64,000 nt of DNA, from assembly GCA_002163155.1 (NCBI GenBank), contig MAAO01000010.1, positions 1 through 64,000 on the forward strand, written 5' to 3'. This stretch comes from Halobacteriovorax marinus. Its GTDB lineage: Bacteria > Bdellovibrionota > Bacteriovoracia > Bacteriovoracales > Bacteriovoracaceae. Positions within the stretch are counted from its first letter, which is position 1, and each line of letters opens with the position of its first letter. Shown piece by piece: positions 1 through 6,997 of this stretch. A program made the translations under genes and the position numbers. The notes under the pieces were generated by a model that saw nothing but the letters and a program-made list of their open reading frames with translations, was not told the origin of the DNA and did no database searches.

Positions 1-389
1 TCATGATCTATTTGTTTTTTTGTTAATATTCCAGAAATAATCTCCATTGAGCATCCTTCGCTACAATAAGTTCGTGTTGGATTTCTTTCTGCATTTTTTC
101 TATTAAGCCTGCAAACTTTTTTACCATTTTCGTACAATCCATCGTCTCTGATATCAACGACTGGCTCGCCTTTCAACTCAGGATTATCAAAATATTTCAC
201 TCTAGGAACTGAACGATGCGCTTTTAAAATCTGACCATCCTCATCTACTTTCTTTTCGTCAAAACCTGGGTAAAAAAATGAAAATCGTGAAGGATGTACA
301 AAATGCTCCTCAACTCCTTCTACTTGGTATCCGTACTCTTCAGCTTGTAAGTGGCCTAGGAGTAATAAGAAAGTCATTAATATCTTCAT
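1..389 (-). CDS. Secreted protein of unknown function (C-terminus cut by window edge)
   Basis: The frame is open from an ATG at 389 to the left edge, 129 codons without a stop, so the 3' end is missing. The start is supported by GAGGGA six bases upstream on the minus strand. The product begins MKILMTFLLLLGHLQAEEYG, a short signal peptide with probable cleavage after QA. The mature part is hydrophilic, with two cysteines close together (YCSEGC) about residues 116-121 and a third earlier (KVCRLN). I do not recognise the family. It is divergent from the next gene at 830. Confidence 0.7.
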   Translation of the reverse strand, partial: MKILMTFLLLLGHLQAEEYGYQVEGVEEHFVHPSRFSFFYPGFDEKKVDEDGQILKAHRSVPRVKYFDNPELKGEPVVDIRDDGLYENGKKVCRLNRKNAERNPTRTYCSEGCSMEIISGILTKKQIDH

Positions 390-735
390 AAAGAGTCCCT
401 CTGTATTTTTTCAACTGATAAGATCTTGTTCATTAAATCTTCACCTAAACGAAACAATTCAGCTCAAATTTAATAATTTAATTAATATGTATGCTACAAA
501 AATTATACACTATATTTAATTTAGACAGACAGTGACGAAAAGACTTCCGTCACCAATCCATTGTTCAAGAAATCTCTATGAAAGAACAAACAGACAAAAG
601 AAAACTACTTCTACAAAATAAGTGCCATTAAATAATACAACGAGTTCAACTGCCTTTGAAGAATATCCTATATTTTTGAAAGGCAAGATTTCTCAAGCTT
701 CAGGTATTCGTTCAAACCTCTTTGGTACTAAAGAT
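390..735. other. Gene-free stretch with one inverted repeat
   Basis: This AT-rich spacer separates two divergent genes. The only structure seen is GTGACG at 532-537 facing CGTCAC at 548-553, a six-base-pair hairpin with a ten-base loop. No T-run marks it as a terminator. No convincing open frame was found. Confidence 0.5.
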
Positions 736-765
736 TTGCACTGAACCAATATAGTGTTCTATAAT
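736..765 (+). promoter_or_regulatory. Sigma-70-type promoter for the membrane protein at 830
   Basis: TTGCAC at 736-741 and TATAAT at 760-765 are separated by 18 bp. Transcription would begin near 772, leaving a leader of about 58 bases before the ATG at 830. Confidence 0.5.
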
Positions 766-829
766 ATAACTGCCTTTAATATACAATTGTTGATTTAGGT
801 TAAGAGTAAAATTAAAAGAAGGTAGAGAA

Positions 830-1189
830 ATGAAAAGAACAGATTTTAATAAAAAGATAAATGCATACCATGAAGATAAAAAGATCAAAACTTTAAAAGG
901 TTATGAAAAAACATCTCTTCTTTTTATATTATTATGGAAAGTTGGAATTAGTATCAAGCCACCCATATTCATGAGTAATTTTAAAATTGTTACTATTCAT
1001 TCGATATTCTTATGGTTTCTTGTGTCTATAATAATGATACCTGTCCTATCCATTATGCCACAAGGAAGCTTTAACTTGAAAACTTGTATAGGATTGTTTT
1101 TATGTGGAATTATTTATGGCTTCATTAATATTCTCTTTTTTAGAAAAGCAAAGGGTCAAATTCAAATAAAAAGCTGGGAACAATATTAA
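830..1189 (+). CDS. Small two-helix membrane protein, DUF6404-like
   Basis: This 119-residue protein has a basic N-terminus, then two hydrophobic segments at roughly residues 51-75 and 84-105, and a short polar tail. The arrangement (hydrophilic head, a KxGI-x-KPP segment around residues 38-45, then paired helices) resembles the small DUF6404 membrane family; this is a judgement by eye. The start is supported by GAAGG upstream of the ATG and by the promoter at 736. There is no operon partner, since the next gene on this strand is over 300 bp away. The function is unknown. Confidence 0.6.
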   Translation: MKRTDFNKKINAYHEDKKIKTLKGYEKTSLLFILLWKVGISIKPPIFMSNFKIVTIHSIFLWFLVSIIMIPVLSIMPQGSFNLKTCIGLFLCGIIYGFINILFFRKAKGQIQIKSWEQY

Positions 1190-1453
1190 AGAATGACTAA
1201 TCTGAATGTAATGACTCTTACGAGGAACCAAACCCCTTCTATAAAAGAAGTGCCACTCTCAAATCCAACAACTCTCCTATCTTTAGAAAATTTACCAAGC
1301 GTCTAAAAGCAAGATTTCTTAACTTTCAGTGTCCCTAATACACTCAAGTCATCACTAGTCCTTTCTAAAAATGAGAAGTTCTTATAAAGTTTTACCAAAG
1401 AATATCTTATGAAAAAAAATCTCACATTGCCTAGGTAATTTAAACAACTGCTA
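1190..1453. other. Gene-free stretch upstream of the BspA-type gene
   Basis: No gene is supported here. A 69-codon open frame on the minus strand (1303-1512) overlaps the promoter and start region of the next gene, has no recognisable product and was not accepted. Confidence 0.4.
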
Positions 1454-1482
1454 TTGAAGTCTAACAATTCGTAAAGTATAAG
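1454..1482 (+). promoter_or_regulatory. Sigma-70-type promoter for the BspA-type gene
   Basis: TTGAAG at 1454-1459 and TATAAG at 1477-1482 have the ideal 17-bp spacing. The predicted start near 1489 leaves a short leader containing AGGAAAC just before the ATG at 1513. Confidence 0.6.
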
Positions 1483-1512
1483 TTTTGCACTATACCTAAA
1501 CACAGGAAACAT

Positions 1513-2418
1513 ATGTCTTTTTCAAGTCTTAATCACATTATCTTTTTAACATTTTTAATGGCCACGTCCTCAGTATCTTTAGCAAACAATTTTACAAGCA
1601 TGGATTGTTTTACAACAAGTAAAAATGAAGACGGTAAGTTGAGAATTGATGATTATATATGTGACAAAAAAGATATCATCATTCCTAACACTGTCGTAGA
1701 GATTGGTTATGCTGCCTTTTACAACAATGAACTAAGGTCTGTAATAATCCCTGAATCTATCGTAACAATTGGTAGGTCTTCTTTTTATGATAACCGACTA
1801 ACTACTTTAGCGATCCCTAACTCAGTAACGAAAATTGAAATGGGCGCCTTTTATAAGAATCAATTAACAGCTGTAACAATTTCCAACTCTGTTATAGAGA
1901 TTGGTAGAAATGCCTTTAGGAAGAATCAATTAACTTCTGTAACGCTACCAAAGTCTTTAATAAAAGTTGGAAAGACTCTCTTTGATTCAGAAGTCACAGT
2001 TATCATGGAATGCTTCACTACAAGTAAAAATGATGACGAAAAATTACGGATTGATAAATATACGTGTGACGAAAAGGATATTGTAATACCTAACTCAGTA
2101 GTTGATATTGGTTTTATGGCCTTTAGTGAAAAAAGTTTATCATCAGTATCGATTCCTGACTCCGTGACAAAGATTGGTGAAGATGCTTTTTCTTATAATC
2201 AATTAACTTCTGTAATAATTCCTAATTCTGTAACATTTATTAATCATGGAGCCTTTCTCAATAATAAGTTAACATCAGTAAAGTTTCCTGACTCTGCCTT
2301 TGAAATTGGTTATGCTGCTTTTCTATTTAATGATCTAACTTCTATAACGCTCCCTACTCTTGCAAAGATAAATGAATATGGTTCTTTTGATTCATATGTG
2401 TCAGTTATAAGAAGATAA
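1513..2418 (+). CDS. Secreted BspA-type leucine-rich repeat protein
   Basis: This 301-residue protein has a signal peptide (cleavage likely after SLA, about residue 24) followed by about nine repeats of the BspA/LRR_5 type. The repeat core is roughly (L/V)TSVxIPxSVxxIGxxAFxxN. BspA repeats typically serve in surface attachment or protein binding; the target here is unknown. The protein is internally duplicated: a cysteine-bearing linker with CFTTSKN and an (I/T)C(D)xKDI segment starts each half at about residues 30 and 166, so two LRR blocks follow two copies of the same cap. An AGGAAAC ribosome site sits directly upstream. It stands alone, convergent with the ankyrin gene. Confidence 0.85.
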   Translation: MSFSSLNHIIFLTFLMATSSVSLANNFTSMDCFTTSKNEDGKLRIDDYICDKKDIIIPNTVVEIGYAAFYNNELRSVIIPESIVTIGRSSFYDNRLTTLAIPNSVTKIEMGAFYKNQLTAVTISNSVIEIGRNAFRKNQLTSVTLPKSLIKVGKTLFDSEVTVIMECFTTSKNDDEKLRIDKYTCDEKDIVIPNSVVDIGFMAFSEKSLSSVSIPDSVTKIGEDAFSYNQLTSVIIPNSVTFINHGAFLNNKLTSVKFPDSAFEIGYAAFLFNDLTSITLPTLAKINEYGSFDSYVSVIRR

Positions 2419-2966
2419 GACTATTTACACATATTGATAGGTAAAGTAGTATTCACAAAACCTTATACAATAATAGACTGTGATTTTCCTAACAACACTA
2501 TTGCTAAGAAGTGATCAGAAAAATTGTTACATACAACATCTCTACAATTGATGATGACAACTGTGAGATAATGAACACTATTCATTCATCTAAAAATTGC
2601 AAATTTTACTTAACCACTACTTTAACATGATATAGGTTTACTATAGTTACAATAAAGGTGTAAGCATCTGATATAAACATGGTGCATCCTTGCACAGAAT
2701 TTCAGAAAAGCTCTACAATAAAAGTAACCCTTTCTAGATCACACTACCTTAATTAAGTATTTAAACTAAATTGGGTCCATCGATTCGCTTATATATACAG
2801 AATAAGTATTTTTTGAAGGGACAGAGAAGGACAAAGAAGGACAAAGAGATAAAATGCGCCAAGGATAATGATTGTGTCCCTGGCGTAAATTGCATATTCT
2901 TTTATTAAGTTTAGGTAACAACAGTCACAATATCCACATAATTAACAAAAACTTCTTATTTAATAT
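2419..2966. other. Gene-free spacer between convergent genes
   Basis: This region lies between the ends of the BspA-type and ankyrin genes. It contains the terminator at 2855-2887 and two short GGACAAAGAAGG-like direct repeats near 2819-2850. A 39-codon frame from GTG at 2511 to a stop at 2630 reads plausibly, with two cysteines, and could be a decayed secreted-protein fragment. I do not consider it a supported gene. Confidence 0.4.
2855..2887 (-). terminator. Terminator of the ankyrin gene
   Basis: The arms TGCGCCAAGG (2855-2864) and CCCTGGCGTA (2878-2887) pair over ten positions with one wobble and one mismatch. Read on the minus strand, the hairpin is followed by a T-rich stretch. Confidence 0.55.
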
Positions 2967-5135
2967 CTACCAAATAAATTCTATTAAATTAACTTTTCCC
3001 GAAACTGTATGAAATTTAATCATTGATGAATATACTACTGATTTATGTAGATTACTACTTTCTTCCGTTAGACTTGGAAAGAGCCTTTTTAGTTTGTACT
3101 TTCTCAAATTAAACAATTCTAGACCGTCGCTAATTGAAGTGTATTTACTAAGCTTAGTCGCATCACTTAAAGAAAGTTTTATCGACTTTAGTTCAAACGT
3201 TTCTAAGTCACAATACACGCTTGAGTTGTTTCCAAACATTAATTGTAATTGTGTATCATCATATGAATCATCAGTAATTTCAAAGTTATTCTCAATGATC
3301 TCACAAGATCTTTTAACCAACCCAAGAAAATTTTCACTTGTTAGTCTATTTTCTGTCTTTGATTTTAAAAAACTAGCAACTTTATTATAACCATTACTGA
3401 TTGCAAACAACTCTGCTGTCATTCCAGTAGCGTTAAATGTAAAAAGGTTAAATTGATTAGTTTCAATGATCGATTTAACAATTTCTAGATACCCATATTC
3501 AGCAGCAATCATCAGCAAGTTTTGATCGTAACTATTTTTCCTTTCTAAATCAATTTCAGGCAAGGCCAGGATAATTTTGACTATATCGTTGTGGTTATTA
3601 ATTATTGCTAGTTCTAGATGAGAGTAACCATCAACATTAACTTGATTGATATTATAATTATCAAGTTTTAAGAAGCGTTTGAATAATTCAATGTCACCAC
3701 TAACTACTGCATCGAATGCCGTAGTATCTGCAGGAATTCCAGCTGACTGAGCTCTAATCAATGATTCAATTTCTTGAAAACCGAGCTTGATAGCGTAATC
3801 TAATGCCGTTAAGCCTTGATCATCAACTTTATTGATATCTAGGCTTGGTTGGTTCAGTAAAATTTTAACAATTTCAACTTTGGAACTAATTACCGAATGA
3901 ATAAATGCTGTTCTGATATTTATTGTATTACTTAAATTTATATCGATCTTCAAATGCTGAAGTATTGCTTTGACTCCGGCTTGGAAGTTATTCACAGCAG
4001 CTTTTGCTAAAACAGAATATCCTTCATTATCAATAAGATTAACGTCAACATTTGGGTGATTTAACAATAATCTTAAAACTCCTAACCGTTTTTCACTTGC
4101 AGCATAATATAATGCAGATGCATTTAAAAATGAATTTCTTTGATTAACTTTTATTTCCGGTCTCGCTAATAAAAGCCTCACAATTTCTTTATGTCCATAG
4201 TAAGAAGCAACCAAAAGAGCATTTGATCCTCCAGTGTTCTCATTAATATCGATATCAGACTTTGCTAAGAAGCGTTTAACTAAATCTATATTACCTTTTT
4301 TTGCTGCCTCATATAAAGTAGCCCCATTAGGTATTCCTGATACTTGTTCTTGAATTAATCTTCTAATAGAATCTGTCGATGCAAGTGATTCAGCAGATTG
4401 TCCCCATTGATCTTTCATATCGGCTTTAATGTTTTTATTAGCAAGAAGCATTTTTACAATACTATAATAACCTTTTTTAGAGGCAACAATAAGTGCAGTA
4501 GCACCAGGAGCTAAATTGTTATTGTAATCTTCTTTAAATATTTCTTTATTAACGTTAATTTTACTTTTTAATAAAAGTATTCTCACTAATTCTTTATTTC
4601 CTTGCATAGAAGCAAGATATAAAGCCGTTTTACCTGTCTCAGATTGAATATTAATATTTGTTCTTGGATGATCAATTATCATTCTAACAATTCTTTTATG
4701 TCCTTTATATGCTGCTAGAATAAGGGGTGCTTCATTCTGTGCTCTTAAGGCCTTTTTATTTGGATCAATTTTCGGATGAGATAATAATGCTGCAACGGCT
4801 TTTGCTTCACCATCACGCGCAGCTATGATTAAAGGCGTGAACTTACCGTACAAACCAAGTTTATTCACATTTATACCACGTGCATTTATAAGGAGTTTGA
4901 GTACATCAATATGTGAGTCTTTGGCTGAGTAATTAATAGCTGAATTTTCTATACTATCTTCTCTATTTACATCAATATCTGATAACGCTAAGAATTTCTT
5001 GACCAAATTATAGTCATTGTCTTTTGCTGCATCCATTATATGATAATAATCTTTCACACCAGGTGGATGTTTGTGATCAAGTGAATAAGTGTTTAAGCTA
5101 CATAAAAGAATAGCCGTTGATAGAATAAATTTCAT
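2967..5135 (-). CDS. Secreted ankyrin-repeat protein with a distinct C-terminal domain
   Basis: This 722-residue protein has a signal peptide (cleavage after about residue 18, NTYS-L) and about 16 ankyrin repeats with typical G-x-TAL-x-xA and VxxLL cores. The repeats form three higher-order blocks, each opening with an A-(A/V)-x-x-G/N-(N/D)-x-x-L-x-K-(R/K)-FL unit near residues 33, 274 and 480. The two inner blocks follow the linkers SGIPNGAT and AGIPADTT. The last ~130 residues are not ankyrin and match the N-terminal half of the secreted protein at 13890. Ankyrin proteins mediate protein-protein contact. Export and the accessory setting suggest a surface, periplasmic or prey-facing role, which is inference. 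AAGGGAA precedes the ATG. Confidence 0.85.
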   Translation of the reverse strand: MKFILSTAILLCSLNTYSLDHKHPPGVKDYYHIMDAAKDNDYNLVKKFLALSDIDVNREDSIENSAINYSAKDSHIDVLKLLINARGINVNKLGLYGKFTPLIIAARDGEAKAVAALLSHPKIDPNKKALRAQNEAPLILAAYKGHKRIVRMIIDHPRTNINIQSETGKTALYLASMQGNKELVRILLLKSKINVNKEIFKEDYNNNLAPGATALIVASKKGYYSIVKMLLANKNIKADMKDQWGQSAESLASTDSIRRLIQEQVSGIPNGATLYEAAKKGNIDLVKRFLAKSDIDINENTGGSNALLVASYYGHKEIVRLLLARPEIKVNQRNSFLNASALYYAASEKRLGVLRLLLNHPNVDVNLIDNEGYSVLAKAAVNNFQAGVKAILQHLKIDINLSNTINIRTAFIHSVISSKVEIVKILLNQPSLDINKVDDQGLTALDYAIKLGFQEIESLIRAQSAGIPADTTAFDAVVSGDIELFKRFLKLDNYNINQVNVDGYSHLELAIINNHNDIVKIILALPEIDLERKNSYDQNLLMIAAEYGYLEIVKSIIETNQFNLFTFNATGMTAELFAISNGYNKVASFLKSKTENRLTSENFLGLVKRSCEIIENNFEITDDSYDDTQLQLMFGNNSSVYCDLETFELKSIKLSLSDATKLSKYTSISDGLELFNLRKYKLKRLFPSLTEESSNLHKSVVYSSMIKFHTVSGKVNLIEFIW

Positions 5136-5165
5136 ATGGTTCCCTTGGTTAATTTTTTTATTTCG

Positions 5166-5291
5166 TTAGATCGTTATTAAAGAATTATTAACCCCAGTTT
5201 GAATTATTGAACCATCTCCTAATTCAATCGTTATATATCCATCTTTCCATTCAGGAATAACATTCAAGTTTTCTACTAAGAAGCTACACAT
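5166..5291 (-). pseudogene. Possible gene remnant (41 codons)
   Basis: On the minus strand a 41-codon frame (ATG at 5291, stop at 5166) has well-formed protein-like composition, including ENLNVIPEWKDGYITIEL. An in-frame TAA stands six codons upstream of the ATG. The neighbouring frame upstream also reads plausibly and would join at the shift. I take this as the tail of a degraded gene, not a functional one. The family is unknown. Confidence 0.25.
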
Positions 5292-5894
5292 CCTTCCATA
5301 GAGACCTTAGAAATCTGAAGTCGGTGAAGAAGAGATAGAGACGACAAAATGAATGCTAAAAATAGTAGATTCAATTGGGCCCGATAGTTAATATTTACAG
5401 TAACAATAAATATTGCCGCAGGGAGTAAAAGTCAAGAGTAATGATGCTAGGGTAAGAAATTTTACTTTTACAGATAAGTATTGAGTTATAAATTCATGCA
5501 ATTGATTTGTTAAAATAACTTTTCTTATTTTAGTATCTTAATTTCAAAATATTTTTCACGTTAATTATATCTGATTAAGTAAATATCCCTTTCGTGAATT
5601 GAATTGATTAGTTTTAATTCTATATAAATGACAAATTCAAGAGATCTCCCCTTAGCTAGTTTTTTGTTTATTTATTATTCGCAATTATATAAAGTATTCA
5701 AACGGAGAAATACTCTCCTACTGTTCCTAGATAAATCAGAAATAAAAATACTCCTCAGCACATCACATTCAATATCAGTGCATTTGATTATTGAAGCTCC
5801 CTACAAAACTAATTGAATTATTCATATCAGGTTCACCATCAAAATGAACAACCACAAAATTATGCTAAAGAAACGGGAATAATTCTTCTCTTAA
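5292..5894. other. Long AT-rich spacer without a supported gene
   Basis: No convincing coding region was found. A 62-codon plus-strand frame at 5628-5816 lacks a ribosome site and a recognisable product. An inverted repeat AATATTTA / TAAATATT lies at 5390-5397 and 5407-5414. The right end merges into the conserved control region of the first 98-codon peptide gene. Confidence 0.4.
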
Positions 5895-5908
5895 GGAGGA
5901 ATTCCTCC
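5895..5908. promoter_or_regulatory. Palindrome GGAGGAATTCCTCC, candidate activator site (copy 1)
   Basis: This perfect 14-bp palindrome lies 52 bp upstream of the -24/-12 promoter of the first peptide gene. Equivalent palindromes occur at the same distance before copies 2 and 4. Position and symmetry fit an upstream activating site for a sigma-54 activator such as the NtrC-type protein at 8536-9939. The link is inference. Confidence 0.5.
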
Positions 5909-5960
5909 CCGTCCTGATTATATCGCATCGCAAACGTGCCGTTTTTACACTGTACCAACT

Positions 5961-5979
5961 TTGGCCCCGTTCGTGCTTT
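5961..5979 (+). promoter_or_regulatory. Sigma-54 (-24/-12) promoter, peptide copy 1
   Basis: TTGGCCCCGTTCGTGCTTT carries GG and GC separated by exactly ten bases, the invariant geometry of RpoN promoters (consensus TTGGCACG-N4-TTGCW). The same element, with GG-N10-GC intact, precedes all four copies. The predicted start near 5988 gives a 50-base leader holding the GATTC/GAATC inverted repeat at 6000-6015. Confidence 0.65.
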
Positions 5980-6037
5980 ATATAAAAGTAACTAACTAAG
6001 ATTCACTAACGAATCATAAAATTTACGGAGAAACACA

Positions 6038-6334
6038 ATGAAAAAACTAATGACACTAATCGCACTTACAGCAACTTTTTCAACTTTAGGTGCACAAATT
6101 GAAGGTAAGAAAATCGAAATTTCAATGGAGAACGTTGAAACACTAGAGCAGATGTTAAAGACTGGTAATAAATTCTACGGTGGATGGGAATGTGAAGCGC
6201 AAGCAATGGATGGTGCTGGTGGTGTTGGTCAAGCAAGATCACGTGCTCAGGCCGCTAGAATGGCAGTAAACTTCTGTCGTAATTACTCTTACGAGCCATA
6301 CAGCTGTAGAGTGTTTTCTTGTTACAGACTGTAG
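6038..6334 (+). CDS. Small secreted cysteine-containing peptide, copy 1 of 4
   Basis: This 98-residue precursor has a signal peptide (cleavage about residue 19), an acidic amphipathic segment (residues 21-42) and a Gly/Ala-rich core with cysteines at 52, 80, 90 and 95, enough for two disulphides. The core pattern (W-x-C-x-A ... A-x-x-A ... C ... C ... C) resembles small secreted proteins such as DUF4189, but I do not assign it. Copies at 13273, 18106 and 22270 differ by only one to a few residues each. The leader and upstream control region are conserved too, which indicates recent duplication or gene conversion. CGGAG precedes the ATG. The function is unknown; an effector, adhesin or signal peptide are all possible. 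Confidence 0.8.
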   Translation: MKKLMTLIALTATFSTLGAQIEGKKIEISMENVETLEQMLKTGNKFYGGWECEAQAMDGAGGVGQARSRAQAARMAVNFCRNYSYEPYSCRVFSCYRL

Positions 6335-6353
6335 TTTAACAAGATGAATAATT

Positions 6354-6382
6354 AGTGCCAGTCTTTAAAAAGTCCTGGCACT
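6354..6382 (+). terminator. Terminator-like hairpin after peptide copy 1
   Basis: AGTGCCAG (6354-6361) pairs perfectly with CTGGCACT (6375-6382). The following run is T-rich but interrupted. Confidence 0.5.
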
Positions 6383-6461
6383 CTATTTGTCACACCTAGA
6401 TCCTCATCTAAGTTACAAATAGATAATACCTAACTTCCTATCTTAAAATATCTTTTCATAT

Positions 6462-6496
6462 AAAGAATATATCGGAGTCACTTCGATATATTCTTT
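6462..6496. repeat. Perfect 13-bp inverted repeat
   Basis: AAAGAATATATCG (6462-6474) is the exact reverse complement of CGATATATTCTTT (6484-6496), with a nine-base spacer. It could be a second terminator for copy 1 or an operator for the next gene, whose -35 lies about 70 bp downstream. Confidence 0.6.
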
Positions 6497-6565
6497 CTTC
6501 TATTTAATAAAACAATCTGTAACAGTTTACGAAGGTGAAGAAATCTTTAGTTAAAGGCTTTCGAG

Positions 6566-6594
6566 TTGACTTCAATAAAGTACATCTATATGTT
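6566..6594 (+). promoter_or_regulatory. Sigma-70-type promoter for the 103-residue peptide gene
   Basis: TTGACT (6566-6571) and TATGTT (6589-6594) are 17 bp apart, so transcription would begin near 6601, just before the ribosome site at 6611. This supports the ATG at 6622 over a longer frame opening at 6535. Confidence 0.55.
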
Positions 6595-6621
6595 CACAAA
6601 AAATATTACAGGAGAATACAA

Positions 6622-6933
6622 ATGAAAAAAATGCTTTTAATCGCTACTACATTACTTTTAACTTTCGCTACTACAGCTACTGAAAGAGACTTTTCTTTCT
6701 CTCAAGAAATTGATCACAGCGTTGAATCAATCTCTCTAGAAGAAGTTCAAGTTCTGAAAGACAACAAGAGAAACAACTGCTACGCCTACACTCAGTGTTG
6801 GGGTGGAAGAAGAATTCAATGTCAGACTTACGGTGATGGTTGTACTTTCTTTGTCCAACAAGGACAGTACGTTGAGTGTAATGGTTACAACCGTTATGGT
6901 CAGTGGGTAAATGCAAACGCATACTGTAACTAA
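6622..6933 (+). CDS. Small secreted cysteine-rich peptide
   Basis: The chosen start is the ATG at 6622, with AGGAG upstream and a signal peptide immediately following (MKKMLLIATTLLLTFATTAT). The precursor is 103 residues. Mature residues about 21-50 are acidic, as in the 98-residue peptides. The C-terminal half is rich in Tyr, Gln and Gly with six cysteines (NC, QC, QC, GC, EC, YC), so three disulphides are possible. The order of leader, acidic segment ending in LKxxNK, and Cys-rich core parallels the neighbouring peptide family, although the core sequences differ. The function is unknown. Confidence 0.75.
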   Translation: MKKMLLIATTLLLTFATTATERDFSFSQEIDHSVESISLEEVQVLKDNKRNNCYAYTQCWGGRRIQCQTYGDGCTFFVQQGQYVECNGYNRYGQWVNANAYCN

Positions 6934-6940
6934 TAAAATA

Positions 6941-6982
6941 AATATGTAGTACTTCTTGCTTGAGAAGTATTACATATTTTTA
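6941..6982 (+). terminator. Strong rho-independent terminator
   Basis: The arms 6941-6956 and 6963-6978 pair over 16 positions with one mismatch around a TGCTTG loop, followed by TTTT. It lies between convergent genes and may serve both. Confidence 0.75.
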
Positions 6983-6997
6983 AAATAGTCTTATTCT

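Noticed and set aside
1303-1512. 69-codon minus-strand frame upstream of the BspA-type gene
   Set aside because: It covers the promoter and ribosome site of the real gene, has no own ribosome site and an unconvincing composition.
2819-2850. Short GGACAAAGAAGG repeats as a CRISPR-like array
   Set aside because: There are only two or three imperfect, directly adjacent units and no spacers; no cas gene is in the window.
5628-5816. 62-codon plus-strand frame in the long spacer before peptide copy 1
   Set aside because: No ribosome site, no recognisable features, and AT-rich random-like composition.
5895-6334. The repeated peptide units as insertion sequences or mobile introns
   Set aside because: There is no transposase, no terminal inverted repeats at the unit ends and no visible target duplication; duplication or gene conversion is enough to explain them.
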